Shown here: positions 51,617 to 60,464 of the stretch, piece after piece
How positions within the stretch are numbered: position 1 is the first letter of the stretch
How the letters are laid out: each line of letters opens with the position of its first letter
Assembly (NCBI RefSeq): GCF_014692875.1
Contig: NZ_CP061171.1
Coordinates: 4,092,001-4,156,000, forward strand
Length of the DNA stretch: 64,000 nucleotides
Direction of reading: 5' to 3'
From: Pedobacter riviphilus
Lineage (GTDB): Bacteria; Bacteroidota; Bacteroidia; Sphingobacteriales; Sphingobacteriaceae
Made by a program: the position numbers and the translations under genes
The notes under the pieces: generated by a model
Told to the model about the DNA's origin: nothing
The model's input: only the letters and a program-made list of their open reading frames with translations
Databases searched by the model: none

Positions 51617-52514
51617 CCTTTACAATTTCAATATCGAAATCCAATACAGCATTAGGTGGAATAGAGGTATGTCCACCAGTTCCATAAGCGAGATCAGAAG
51701 GGATGAAAAGCCTAACCTTTGTTCCTGCTTTAAACTTAGTAAGTAATCCCCATCCAGCTATTACGCTATTCAATGTCGTTGAGAAAGTTCCATCTGTTGA
51801 AGAGTCAAAACTGGTGCCATCTAAAAATCTTCCTGTATACTTAAGTATGAGTGTACTTTCATTGGTGATTACATCCGAACCAGTGCCTTCGGTTCCAACA
51901 ATATAGTATACTCTGCTTAAATCTTTAGTTGCTGTTAAATTTTTAGCAGTTAAATAACTTTGGATCTTTGCATCATCAAATAACCACTGTTTGCGGTATG
52001 GATAAGTTTTAACTATAAAATCAAGATTTTCGTTTGAGGGAATAGGACCAGCACCATTTTTACCAAAGCCTAAATAAGATGGCAACAAAATCCTAGCTGT
52101 ACCTCCTGGTTTTAATTTAAGCACAGCTGTTCTTATAGCGGGTATATTATAGGTAATGGTTGTTGATAAAGAAGATTGGAAAAAGCTATTTAAATATCCA
52201 ACATATGTACCCAAATTGCCGTTCGATGGAGACTGGAGATAAGTTGTGCCATTCGTCATAGATTTAACTGTTACATCATACAATACTGAATCTGTATTTA
52301 AGAAAAACGAACCATCAGTAGGGTTTGTAACCTGAAAATAAAATCCTGTTTTAGCAGAATCAGGTTGCATTTGAGTTAGATTGTTTTTTGATATATATGC
52401 TTTTATAGCCGCATCATCTATAGTTTGAGCAGAATCGTACTCTTTTTTACATGAGCTGAAGATTGTAGTAGCCAATAAAAGTGTGAATAGGCTAAGTTGA
52501 GTAAATTTGTTCAT
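51606..52514 (-). CDS. FKBP-type peptidyl-prolyl isomerase lipoprotein, two-domain
   Basis: 302 aa. Lipoprotein signal MNKFTQLSLFTLLLATTIFS with FSSCKK as the cleavage/lipidation site. The C-terminal domain (about 205-302) is a full FKBP: LILKYTGRFLDGTSFDSSTD, VIAGWGLLTKFKAGTKVRLF, IPSDLAYGTGGHTSIPPNAV LDFDIEIVKV. The first part (about 60-180) is a divergent FKBP-like domain, with LDFIVKTYPY closing it and PSYLGFGKNGAGPIPSNENL near the end. Proline isomerisation in the periplasm or outer membrane is expected from the C-terminal domain. Last of three tandem FKBP lipoprotein genes; 3-base gap from the next. Confidence 0.92.
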   Translation of the reverse strand: MNKFTQLSLFTLLLATTIFSSCKKEYDSAQTIDDAAIKAYISKNNLTQMQPDSAKTGFYFQVTNPTDGSFFLNTDSVLYDVTVKSMTNGTTYLQSPSNGNLGTYVGYLNSFFQSSLSTTITYNIPAIRTAVLKLKPGGTARILLPSYLGFGKNGAGPIPSNENLDFIVKTYPYRKQWLFDDAKIQSYLTAKNLTATKDLSRVYYIVGTEGTGSDVITNESTLILKYTGRFLDGTSFDSSTDGTFSTTLNSVIAGWGLLTKFKAGTKVRLFIPSDLAYGTGGHTSIPPNAVLDFDIEIVKVTN

Positions 52515-52517
52515 TTA

Positions 52518-53012
52518 TTATTGTACGTCTGTAAGTGTTATGGTAAAATCAAGCACTGAATTTGCCGGAATTAATGCGGATGGCGACTGTGTTCCGTAAG
52601 CGAAGTAAGATGGGATAATTAACCTGATCTTTCCTCCTTTTTGTATTTTTTGAATCCCAAACTGCCATCCTAAAATTACATTTCCTAATTTAAAAGAGGT
52701 TGGGGTTCCTTTGGTGCTATCGAAAATAGTACCGTTTAATAATCTGCCTTCATAATCTGCAGTAATCACTGTAGAGGTGAGATAACTTACGTTTCCCGTC
52801 CCAGGAGTTATAATCTGATAAAAAATACCACTAGCATCTTTTGTTGCCGGGATATTATTGGTCTTAACAAAAGTGCTTATTGCAGCAGTATCGGCCTTAA
52901 ATTGTGGAGTAGGATCGTAATCATCTACCGGCACATTTTTTTTACAGGCTGCTAAGCACCCTGCAAGGCAGATCATGAGTATAAAATATTTAAACTTAAC
53001 CATCATCCGCAA
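52518..53012 (-). CDS. FKBP-type peptidyl-prolyl isomerase lipoprotein
   Basis: 164 aa (MVKFKYF at 53003 is an equally good start). Signal with LAGCLAACKK; C in LAAC is probably lipidated. One FKBP domain: ITADYEGRLLNGTIFDSTKG, GNVILGWQFGIQKIQKGGKI, RLIIPSYFAYGTQSPSALIP ANSVLDFTITLTDVQ. Middle gene of the FKBP triplet, separated by 3 bases from the 51606 gene and by 54 bases from the 53067 gene. The catalytic-pocket residues (Y, F, W of GW, Y of AYG) are present, so it is likely an active isomerase. Confidence 0.93.
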   Translation of the reverse strand: MRMMVKFKYFILMICLAGCLAACKKNVPVDDYDPTPQFKADTAAISTFVKTNNIPATKDASGIFYQIITPGTGNVSYLTSTVITADYEGRLLNGTIFDSTKGTPTSFKLGNVILGWQFGIQKIQKGGKIRLIIPSYFAYGTQSPSALIPANSVLDFTITLTDVQ

Positions 53013-53066
53013 AAATAAGCTTTTAATACGGATGCTACAATTTTTAACCTATTTTAACAAATAAGC

Positions 53067-53513
53067 TTATTGCGTATTCGAAAGCTGAATTGTAAAATCC
53101 AATACCGAATTACCTGGAATAGAGCCTACAGCACCACTTCCATAACCCAAGCTAGGCGGAACGATCAACCTGATTTCGCCACCTTTTTGAATTTTAGGAA
53201 TACCGATTCTCCAGCCTTCAATCAACTCTGCAAGATTAAATGTTTGCTCTTTGCCACCGCCATTATCAAATACACTGCCGTTTAATAATCTTCCCTCATA
53301 TTTAATGGTGATTTTAGTATTATTCGGATAAGTAAACGAGCCAGAACCAGGTTTTATAACCTGATAATATAAGCCAGAATCATCTCTAACGGCATTAATA
53401 TTATTTTGTTTGATGAAATCGGAAATCTGTTTTTCAGGATCCTCATTCTTTTTACAAGATGAAAACGCAGCTAAACATAAAAAGAGTATGGTAAGAAATC
53501 TAAATTTAAACAT
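53067..53513 (-). CDS. FKBP-type peptidyl-prolyl isomerase lipoprotein
   Basis: 148 aa. Signal MFKFRFLTILFLCLAAFSSC with FSSCKK lipidation site. FKBP domain: ITIKYEGRLLNGSVFDNGGG, LAELIEGWRIGIPKIQKGGE, IRLIVPPSLGYGSGAVGSIP GNSVLDFTIQLSNTQ. First gene of the triplet. The linker and early part (ISDFIKQNNINAVRDDSGLY YQVIKPGSG) is shared with the middle gene, so the three arose by duplication. Upstream gap (53514-53812) carries repeat-like fragments and the terminator of the acyl-CoA dehydrogenase operon. Confidence 0.93.
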   Translation of the reverse strand: MFKFRFLTILFLCLAAFSSCKKNEDPEKQISDFIKQNNINAVRDDSGLYYQVIKPGSGSFTYPNNTKITIKYEGRLLNGSVFDNGGGKEQTFNLAELIEGWRIGIPKIQKGGEIRLIVPPSLGYGSGAVGSIPGNSVLDFTIQLSNTQ

Positions 53514-53740
53514 GTGCGAAAATAAGATTTTAATAACATAAAGCTAATGGGTTATGTTTTTTTTGAAGCGCAATCTTCTACTGCTTGGGATGCGGTAGTC
53601 CTGCTTTGCACTTTTATCTTTTTTGTAGAATTATGTATAAAGAAAAATTTCCATCTACAAAAAAGGATAACGTTTCAATCAGGGCTAATTAGGCAAGTTC
53701 CGTGGTGCTGTTAACCTACATCGCCCAAACCTCATTTCAC

Positions 53741-53792
53741 AAAACAAGAAAAGGGTTTAAAATCTGGATTATACACCCAAACCTTAAACCCT
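53741..53792 (-). terminator. Terminator of the beta-oxidation operon
   Basis: On the minus strand AGGGTTTAA (complement of 53784-53792) pairs with TTAAACCCT (complement of 53752-53760) around a 23-base loop, followed by TTTCTTGTTTTG. It starts 20 bases past the acyl-CoA dehydrogenase stop. A short TTAAGC/GCTTAA hairpin overlaps the stop itself. Confidence 0.6.
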
Positions 53793-53812
53793 CAACTTTT
53801 TAAGCTTTACGC

Positions 53813-55606
53813 TTAAAAAATATACTTATTTGCCTCAATAAGCTGTTGGGCAACTCTTTGACGGGCATCTTTAACATTAAACGGTTCCACTTTTGTAAAG
53901 CGGCGTAAACCAACCAACATCATACGCTGCTCATCTCCTTCGGCGAAAGCCCAAAGTGCTTCTTTACCAGCTTTAGCAATACCATCAACCGCCTCTACCA
54001 AATAAATGCGTAATAAATCCAGCTGACCTGCTGCTGCTTCTTCTCCACGGGTGTGCACTAACTTTTCTGTCCTTAATAAAGCCGATTCAAGCACATAAAC
54101 ATAACTGGCCATGTCGGCAATGTTCATTAAAATTTCCTGTTCTTTACTTAAGGTCATCATCAATTTTTGAACCGCAGCACCAGCCACCATTAAAGTCGCT
54201 TTTTTCAAATTTGAGAGCACCTTTTTCTCTGCAGCAAATAAGGTGGTATCTTCTTCGCCAAAATCAGGAATGCTCATCAGTTCAGCTGCAACTGCTGTAG
54301 CAGGGGTCATTAAATCCAGTTCGCCTTTCATGGCACGTTTCAGCATCATATCAACGGTTAACAAACGGTTAATTTCGTTTGTACCTTCGAAAATTCTATT
54401 GATACGTGCATCACGATACGCCCTATCCATTGGTGCATCGGCACTAAAGCCCATACCACCGTAAATCTGTACACCTTCATCTACAGTATAATCTAAAGCT
54501 TCTGAGCCCCATACTTTTAAAATGGCACACTCTACTGCGAATTGTTCAACAGACTTTAATCTCGCTTTACCAGATTCCATTCCACCTGCAACCAGTTGAT
54601 CGTAAGTATCATCAATATTTTGTCCGGCACGATAGTTCGCTGAATCAACAGCGTAAAGTTTAGCAGCAATTTCTGCAATTTTAAAACGGATAGCACCATA
54701 TTTGGAAATCGGGCGGCCAAACTGGATCCGTTCATTCGAATAATTAATCGCCGTATTTAGAGTTGCTTTTGAAGCGCCAATAGCTGCCGCTGATAATTTA
54801 ATACGGCCGATATTTAAAATATTAACCGCGATTTTGAAACCATTTTCCCTATCACTCAACATGTTCTCAACGGGCACTGGGCAATCGTTAAAGAAAACCT
54901 GACGGGTTGAAGAACCTTTAATACCCATTTTATGCTCTTCCGGATTCATGGTGATGCCACCGAAATCTTTCTCCACAATAAATGCGGTTAAGTTTTTATC
55001 ATCATCAATTTTCGCAAAAACAATAAAAACATCGGCAAAGCCGCCATTAGTAATCCACATTTTCTGACCAGTGATGATGTAGTGTTTACCATCATCGCTC
55101 AGCTTAGCTTTGGTTTTACCAGAGTTGGCATCCGAACCGGAGTTTGGTTCGGTTAAGCAATAAGCAGCCTTCCACTCACCCGAACCGAGTTTAGGAATAT
55201 ACTTTGCTTTTTGTGCTTCGTTACCATAATATAAAATTGGCAATGTACCAATTCCAGTATGGGCAGAAAGCGCAACAGCAAAAGAGTGGCCTGCACCTAC
55301 CACATCTGCAACCAGCATGGAAGTATTGAAGTTTTTGCCAAAACCTCCGTATTCTTCAGGAACCGAAACGCCTAAGATGCCCAGTTCGCCAGCTTTGGTT
55401 AAAAGTGTTGGCATGAGCTCTGGGTCTTCCTGCTTATCAATTTTATCTAAATTAGGATAAACTTCAGCCGCCAGAAAATCGCGACAGGTTTGCGCAATCA
55501 TCTGCTGTTCTTCATCAAATTCTTCAGGGATAAATACTTCCTGATAAGTGGTATCCTTAATTAAGAATTCACCACCTTTAATTGTCTTTTTTTCAGTTGT
55601 TTCCAT
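53813..55606 (-). CDS. Acyl-CoA dehydrogenase (long type)
   Basis: 597 aa. Introduces the first double bond in fatty-acyl-CoA with FAD. N-terminal helical domain (FIPEEFDEEQQMIAQTCRDF, GELGILGVSVPEEYGGFGKN), middle beta-domain (AAYCLTEPNSGSDANSGKTK, HYIITGQKMWITNGGFADVF), FAD/substrate domain (FGRPISKYGAIRFKIAEIAA, QIYGGMGFSADAPMDRAYRD ARINRIFEGTNEINR, the E of FEGTNE being the catalytic-base position). The extra ~170-residue C-terminal helical domain is typical of the VLCAD-like bacterial enzymes. Last gene of a MarR - FadN - thiolase - (four-helix) - dehydrogenase series on the minus strand. Confidence 0.95.
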   Translation of the reverse strand: METTEKKTIKGGEFLIKDTTYQEVFIPEEFDEEQQMIAQTCRDFLAAEVYPNLDKIDKQEDPELMPTLLTKAGELGILGVSVPEEYGGFGKNFNTSMLVADVVGAGHSFAVALSAHTGIGTLPILYYGNEAQKAKYIPKLGSGEWKAAYCLTEPNSGSDANSGKTKAKLSDDGKHYIITGQKMWITNGGFADVFIVFAKIDDDKNLTAFIVEKDFGGITMNPEEHKMGIKGSSTRQVFFNDCPVPVENMLSDRENGFKIAVNILNIGRIKLSAAAIGASKATLNTAINYSNERIQFGRPISKYGAIRFKIAEIAAKLYAVDSANYRAGQNIDDTYDQLVAGGMESGKARLKSVEQFAVECAILKVWGSEALDYTVDEGVQIYGGMGFSADAPMDRAYRDARINRIFEGTNEINRLLTVDMMLKRAMKGELDLMTPATAVAAELMSIPDFGEEDTTLFAAEKKVLSNLKKATLMVAGAAVQKLMMTLSKEQEILMNIADMASYVYVLESALLRTEKLVHTRGEEAAAGQLDLLRIYLVEAVDGIAKAGKEALWAFAEGDEQRMMLVGLRRFTKVEPFNVKDARQRVAQQLIEANKYIF

Positions 55607-55614
55607 TTTAATAG

Positions 55615-55745
55615 TATCTAGTAGCGAGTATTAAGATTTGAGTATCAAGACATCAGTATCAAGACAAAGTCTATATCAAAAAAAATTTACTATTGTATAA
55701 TCCAATCTTGATACTTGATACTCACATCTTTCTTCCTAATACCCA
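55615..55745. repeat. GTATCAAGA inverted repeat pair
   Basis: Left half AGTATCTAGTAGCGAGTATT ... GAGTATCAAGACATCAGTAT CAAGACA; right half TCTTGATACTTGATACTCAC. The two halves are complementary in part and could fold on themselves. Same family as 25205, 56160 and 57385. It lies between the dehydrogenase start and the four-helix gene end. Confidence 0.65.
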
Positions 55746-55747
55746 CA

Positions 55748-56097
55748 TCAAATTAATTTTCTTTCCAGGGCATAAATCATTTTTTGAACTTCAGTAACTT
55801 TCTCAATTAATCCCGTTGACAAGATGTCCTCTAATAACCCAAGTTGATTTGATATAATTAGCTGTGTTTCCAACTCGAATGCTGAACCTTGACTAATCGT
55901 TAAAAATATTTAAACTGGGGACCACTCCCTCTACCAGCCCCCTCAGCAATATTCGAGGCAATTGAAACTGAACATCTTTTCATTTGTGAAATCAATCCAA
56001 ATCTTTCCTCATTTGGCAAGAGCGATGTCGCTTTATAAACTTCAACAGCTAAGTCGATTGATTTTTGCCAAACTTTTAGTTCTTTAAAATTATGCAT
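55748..56097 (-). pseudogene. Four-helix-bundle (23S rRNA IVP-like) protein, one-base frameshift
   Basis: The ATG at 56097 opens 65 codons: MHNFKELKVWQKSIDLAVEV, YKATSLLPNEERFGLISQMK, RCSVSIASNIAEGAGRGSGP, QFKYF then stop. This is the unmistakable first half of the S23/four-helix-bundle family. The next frame continues without a gap: adding one T in the T5 run gives YFLTISQGSAFELETQLIIS, NQLGLLEDILSTGLIEKVTE, VQKMIYALERKLI and a stop at 55748-55750, for a normal 116-aa protein. So the gene is one base short in a homopolymer. Function of the family is not established; members are often found inside rRNA intervening sequences or alone. Embedded between two beta-oxidation genes and bounded by GTATCAAGA repeats on both sides, as if inserted. 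Confidence 0.88.
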
Positions 56098-56159
56098 ATA
56101 TATTATATTAGTATTAGTGACTGAGTAATATGTCGGGATGATTTTATAAACTGGCTTAT

Positions 56160-56207
56160 TCGCCTGCTATTAAATCTTGATACTATATACTCATATCTCG
56201 ATACTAA
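56160..56207. repeat. GTATCAAGA-family repeat fragment
   Basis: AATCTTGATACTATATACTC ATATCTCGATACTAATT, directly upstream of the thiolase 3' end and downstream of the four-helix gene start. Confidence 0.55.
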
Positions 56208-57383
56208 TTAAAGTAACTCAAAAATCCCCGCTGCACCCTGCCCTGTTCCTACACACATGGTTACCATTCCGTACTTTTTGTTCTGTCTTTTAAGTTCGTT
56301 CATGATTTGCACCGTAAGTTTTGCACCTGTACAGCCCAGCGGATGCCCTAATGCAATTGCACCACCATTTACGTTAATTACATCAGGATTTAAATCTAAT
56401 GTTCTGATTACAGCTAACGATTGTGAGGCAAAAGCTTCGTTCAGTTCGATTAAATCGATATCTTCTTTTTTCAAACCCGCTTGTTTCAATGCTTTTGGAA
56501 TCGCCTCAATCGGACCAATACCCATAATGCGCGGCGGAACTCCTGCGATACCGTAGCTTACCAACCTGGCAATCGGTTCTGCATTTAATTCTTTCATTTT
56601 CTTTTCAGATACCACCAAAACAAAAGCTGCTCCATCAGATGTTTGCGATGAGTTACCCGCAGTTACACTTCCAACCGCATCGAATACGGGTTTCAGTTTC
56701 GCCAACTTATCTAAGGTGGTATCTGCACGCGGACCTTCATCAGTATCAACCACATAAGAACGGGTTTTCTTTTTCAGGTTGGCATCAAGATAATTTTCGT
56801 TTACCGTGATTGGCAGAACACCATCTTTTAAATGACCATTTTTTATAGCGTGAATGGCTTTCTCGTGAGATTTTAACGAAAAAGCATCCTGATCTTCACG
56901 GCTCACATTATACTCTTTAGCTACTGCTTCTGCGGTTAAGCCCATGCCCCAATACCAATCTGGATTGTTTTTTGCAACTTCTGCATTCGGCACGAGTTTC
57001 CATCCGCCAAAAGGCATTCCGCTCATTACTTCTACGCCACCGGCGATAATACAATCGGCCATACCTGCTTTAATTTTAGCAACTGCAGTGGCAATGGTAT
57101 CTAAACCTGATGCACAATAGCGGTTTACGGTAACCCCTGGTACTTTATCGGTATCCAAACCCATTAATGAGATCATACGGCCAATATTCAGCCCCTGTTC
57201 TGCTTCTGGTGTAGCGTTACCCACTATTACATCATCAATTTGTTCGTTATCTAAATTCGGAACCGATGCCACTAAAGCCCTGATTACTTCTGCGGCTAAA
57301 TCATCAGCTCTTGTAAAACGGAATACGCCCCGGGGTGCTTTGCCCACAGCTGTACGATATCCGGCTATAATATATGCTTCCAT
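56208..57383 (-). CDS. fadA: Acetyl-CoA acyltransferase (thiolase)
   Basis: 391 aa. Last step of the beta-oxidation cycle: cleaves 3-ketoacyl-CoA with CoA. Acylated cysteine C90 in VNRYCASGLDTIATAVAKIK, then GGVEVMSGMPFGG, NSSQTSDGAAFVLVVSEKK, ELNEAFASQSLAVIRTLDLN, catalytic H347 in NGGAIALGHPLGCTGAKL, and C377 in MVTMCVGTGQGAAGIFE. All catalytic residues present. Length typical. Second functional gene of the operon, downstream of the FadN-like gene. The downstream neighbour is the disrupted four-helix-bundle gene. Confidence 0.95.
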   Translation of the reverse strand: MEAYIIAGYRTAVGKAPRGVFRFTRADDLAAEVIRALVASVPNLDNEQIDDVIVGNATPEAEQGLNIGRMISLMGLDTDKVPGVTVNRYCASGLDTIATAVAKIKAGMADCIIAGGVEVMSGMPFGGWKLVPNAEVAKNNPDWYWGMGLTAEAVAKEYNVSREDQDAFSLKSHEKAIHAIKNGHLKDGVLPITVNENYLDANLKKKTRSYVVDTDEGPRADTTLDKLAKLKPVFDAVGSVTAGNSSQTSDGAAFVLVVSEKKMKELNAEPIARLVSYGIAGVPPRIMGIGPIEAIPKALKQAGLKKEDIDLIELNEAFASQSLAVIRTLDLNPDVINVNGGAIALGHPLGCTGAKLTVQIMNELKRQNKKYGMVTMCVGTGQGAAGIFELL

Positions 57384-57384
57384 T

Positions 57385-57530
57385 CTTTTAGTATCTAGTA
57401 GCCAGAATCAAGTATCGAGACTTAATTCTAGCATTATTATTTTATTTGTTATTTACTATGAGTCATTTTTTTTCGACAATCATATCTTGATACTTGATAC
57501 TCTTATCTTGATACTCATATCTAAATATTT
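57385..57530. repeat. GTATCAAGA inverted repeat pair
   Basis: Left half TAGTATCTAGTAGCCAGAAT CAAGTATCGAGAC; right half ATCTTGATACTTGATACTCT TATCTTGATACTC. Same arrangement and words as 55615-55745, including the leading AGTATCTAGTAGC. It separates the thiolase start from the FadN-like stop. Confidence 0.65.
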
Positions 57531-57536
57531 AACTCA

Positions 57537-59942
57537 CTAATTCCTCAACGGTTTCCCCTTTGTAATAATACTTTGAATCCTTTCTAAACTCTTCCGCTCA
57601 CCAGCAAGTGATAAAAATGCTTCTCTTTCCAGATCCAATAAATATTGTTCGGTTACTTCTGTTGGATAAGATAAATCTCCGCCGCACATTACATAACCTA
57701 ATTTTTCAGAGATTTTTTTATCATGCTCGGAGATGAAATGCCCAGCATACATGCTATTTGCACCTGCATAAACAATTCCCAATCCTTGCTTGCCTAAAAC
57801 TTTGATGTCGTTACGCTGAACGGGTTTGGTATAGCCAGCATCGGCCAGTTCAATAGCTTTGGCTTTTGCATCGGCCAATAAACGGTTGCGGTTCATCGAA
57901 ATCGAGAATTTATCTTTTTGCAGATAACCCAGTTCGTAAGCCTCGTAACCTGACGTAGAAACTTTGGCCATTCCGATAGTTAAGAAACGGTCTTTCAGTG
58001 CATTTTGCACAATCTGATCATCCTTAAATTCATCAGATGCGCGTAAAGCAAATTCTTTAGTACCGCCGCCACCAGGGATTACGCCAACACCAAATTCAAC
58101 CAAGCCCATGTAAGTTTCGGCAGAAAGCTGTACATGATCGGCATGTAAGCTAAACTCGCAACCACCACCCAATGTTAAATTATGCGGAGCTACTACAACC
58201 GGGATAGAAGAATAACGGATGCGCATCGAAGTATTCTGGAACATGCGGATAGCCATGTTCAATTCATCCCACTCCTGTTCTACGGCCATCATAAAAATCA
58301 TTCCCACATTTGCGCCGGCAGAGAAATTTGCACCATCGTTGCCGATTACCAAACCACGGTAATCTTTTTCGGCCATATCAATTGCTTTATTAATCCCCGA
58401 AATCACATCACCGCCAATAGTATTCATTTTGGTGTGGAATTCTACATTTAGAATGCCGTCGCCCAGATCGATAATCGAAACACCTGAATTTTTCCAAAGG
58501 GTTTTATTTTCCCGAAGGTTATCCAAGATGATGAACTCATTGGTACCAGGTAAAGCTTTATAACTTTTAGAAGGGATATCGTAATATTTTTTAACGCCGT
58601 TTTCTACTTTATAGAATGAAGTATTTCCGGCATTGAGCATTTCATGCACCCAGGCCGCAGCTTTATTGCCATACTGCTCCATTCCTTCAATGGCTTCTTT
58701 TACGCCAACGGCATCCCATAATTCGAAAGGACCAAGTTCCCAGCCAAAGCCTGCACGCATCGCATCATCAATACGGTACAGCTCATCAGAAATTTCAGGG
58801 ATTCTATCTGATACATATTCAAATAAACCAAATGAAGAATGGCGGAACAATTCGCCTGCCTTATCTTTTCCTTTGGCAAAAATCTTCATACGCTCGCGAA
58901 GGTTCTCCACCGGCTTAGTCATTTCTAAGGTAGCCGATTTTACTTTTTGCTGAGGTTTATATTCCAGGGTTTTTAAATCTAAAGCCAAGATTTCGGTTTT
59001 ACCATCGGCTGTTTTGGTTTTTTTATAGAAACCCTGCTTGGTTTTATCGCCAAGCCATTTGTTCTCTTCCATTTTTTGCACATATGCAGGAAGTTTAAAC
59101 AAATCGTGCGCTTTATCATCCGGGCAGTTATCGTAAAGCCCTTTAGCCACTTTAATCATGGTGTCTAAACCTACCACATCGGATGTGCGGAAAGTAGCCG
59201 ATTTTGGTCTACCCAATGCTGGCCCTGTAAATTTATCAACCTCCTCTACGGTTAAATCTAATTTTTCGACCAAATGCAAAAGTGCCATAATCGAATAAAC
59301 ACCTACCCTGTTTGCAATAAAAGCTGGGGTATCTTTACATAAAACGGTTGTTTTTCCTAAAAATTTATCACCATACTGCATCAGGAAATCAACAATTTCT
59401 GGCTGCGTATGCGGCGTAGGAATAATTTCCAATAATTTTAAATAACGCGGTGGATTAAAAAAATGTGTTCCACAGAAATGTGATTTAAAATCATCACTTC
59501 TTCCCTCGGCCATTAAATGAATAGGAATACCAGAAGTATTTGAAGTGATTAAGGTACCAGGCTTACGGAATTGCTCTACCTGTTCGAAAACTTTTTTCTT
59601 GATATCAAGATTTTCGACCACGACTTCAATTACCCAATCATAGCCGGCAATTTTCGACATATCATCGTCGAAGTTTCCGGTTTTGATTTTATTTAATACT
59701 TTTTTGGTATAAACCGGCGATGGATTTGTTTTCACAGCCGTTTGCAAAGCTGTATTCACAATCCGGTTTTTTACAGCTGGGTTATCCAGTGTTAATCCTT
59801 TTGCCTGCTCTTCAGGGCTTAAGTCTTTTGGGGCAATATCCAACAGCAAAACCTCTACGCCAATATTGGCGAAGTGGCATGCAATACGCGACCCCATAAT
59901 ACCTGAACCTAAAACAGCAACTTTATTAATGCTTCGTTTCAT
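57537..59942 (-). CDS. 3-hydroxyacyl-CoA dehydrogenase / enoyl-CoA hydratase (FadN type)
   Basis: 801 aa bifunctional enzyme of beta-oxidation. The NAD-binding domain is N-terminal (VAVLGSGIMGSRIACHFANI, EVLLLDIAPKDLSPEEQAK), followed by the HAD C-terminal domain (SHFCGTHFFNPPRYLKLLEI, DTPAFIANRVGVYSIMALLH, FRTSDVVGLDTMIKVAKGLY). The enoyl-CoA hydratase/isomerase part is C-terminal (GLVIGNDGANFSAGANVGMI, NLTLGGGCEFSLHADHVQLS, GVGVIPGGGGTKEFAL). That order is the reverse of E. coli FadB and matches the FadN-like group. It follows the MarR gene by 74 bases and precedes the thiolase. Confidence 0.95.
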   Translation of the reverse strand: MKRSINKVAVLGSGIMGSRIACHFANIGVEVLLLDIAPKDLSPEEQAKGLTLDNPAVKNRIVNTALQTAVKTNPSPVYTKKVLNKIKTGNFDDDMSKIAGYDWVIEVVVENLDIKKKVFEQVEQFRKPGTLITSNTSGIPIHLMAEGRSDDFKSHFCGTHFFNPPRYLKLLEIIPTPHTQPEIVDFLMQYGDKFLGKTTVLCKDTPAFIANRVGVYSIMALLHLVEKLDLTVEEVDKFTGPALGRPKSATFRTSDVVGLDTMIKVAKGLYDNCPDDKAHDLFKLPAYVQKMEENKWLGDKTKQGFYKKTKTADGKTEILALDLKTLEYKPQQKVKSATLEMTKPVENLRERMKIFAKGKDKAGELFRHSSFGLFEYVSDRIPEISDELYRIDDAMRAGFGWELGPFELWDAVGVKEAIEGMEQYGNKAAAWVHEMLNAGNTSFYKVENGVKKYYDIPSKSYKALPGTNEFIILDNLRENKTLWKNSGVSIIDLGDGILNVEFHTKMNTIGGDVISGINKAIDMAEKDYRGLVIGNDGANFSAGANVGMIFMMAVEQEWDELNMAIRMFQNTSMRIRYSSIPVVVAPHNLTLGGGCEFSLHADHVQLSAETYMGLVEFGVGVIPGGGGTKEFALRASDEFKDDQIVQNALKDRFLTIGMAKVSTSGYEAYELGYLQKDKFSISMNRNRLLADAKAKAIELADAGYTKPVQRNDIKVLGKQGLGIVYAGANSMYAGHFISEHDKKISEKLGYVMCGGDLSYPTEVTEQYLLDLEREAFLSLAGERKSLERIQSIITKGKPLRN

Positions 59943-60016
59943 TACTTTATATATTTTTCTTTAGGCCTGATTAAACCTGTACAAAGTGAATTTATTTTGC
60001 CTCAGATTACATCCTG

Positions 60017-60451
60017 TTAATCAACAGTATAGGCTACCGTGATCTCATTTAGTTTTATCAATAGATTAATGAATGTTTCTTTTTCTTTTTTGGTAAAGTG
60101 CTCATCCAGGTATTCATTAAATTTTCGAACAACCCCTTTGGCCAATTGTTTTTTCTCTTTACCAAAATCAGTTAGGAAAACTTTTACCGAACGTTTATCG
60201 CCTGCAGATGTTTCACGATAAATGAGGTTGGCCTCTTCCATATTATTTAACATACGGGATAAACTGGTTGCCTTAACTCCAAGCAAGCCAGCTAAATTTG
60301 AAACCGCAGTTCCCTCAGCATCATCTATATTAATAAGCATGTAACCAATGGCCTGTGTAATCCCAAAACCGGATGCCATTTGATTGTACTTATTAAACAT
60401 ATTTTGCCAGGCAAACTTAACGTGGTAATCTATGGTTTGTTGTTGTTTCAT
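60017..60451 (-). CDS. MarR family transcriptional regulator
   Basis: 144 aa from the ATG at 60451 (MKQQQTIDYHVKFAWQNMFN). The frame is open to 60481, but that ATG overlaps the -7 box of the promoter. Winged-helix core: QMASGFGITQAIGYMLINID, AVSNLAGLLGVKATSLSRML, NNMEEANLIYRETSAGDKRS, VKVFLTDFGKEKKQLAKGVV. The RRxxxxDxR-like wing reads RETSAGDKRS. It heads the beta-oxidation operon, so it probably represses that operon and lifts on binding an acyl-CoA or fatty acid (inference by position). A 14-base palindrome lies directly next to its -7 box. Confidence 0.93.
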   Translation of the reverse strand: MKQQQTIDYHVKFAWQNMFNKYNQMASGFGITQAIGYMLINIDDAEGTAVSNLAGLLGVKATSLSRMLNNMEEANLIYRETSAGDKRSVKVFLTDFGKEKKQLAKGVVRKFNEYLDEHFTKKEKETFINLLIKLNEITVAYTVD

Positions 60452-60464
60452 TTTCACTAATTTA

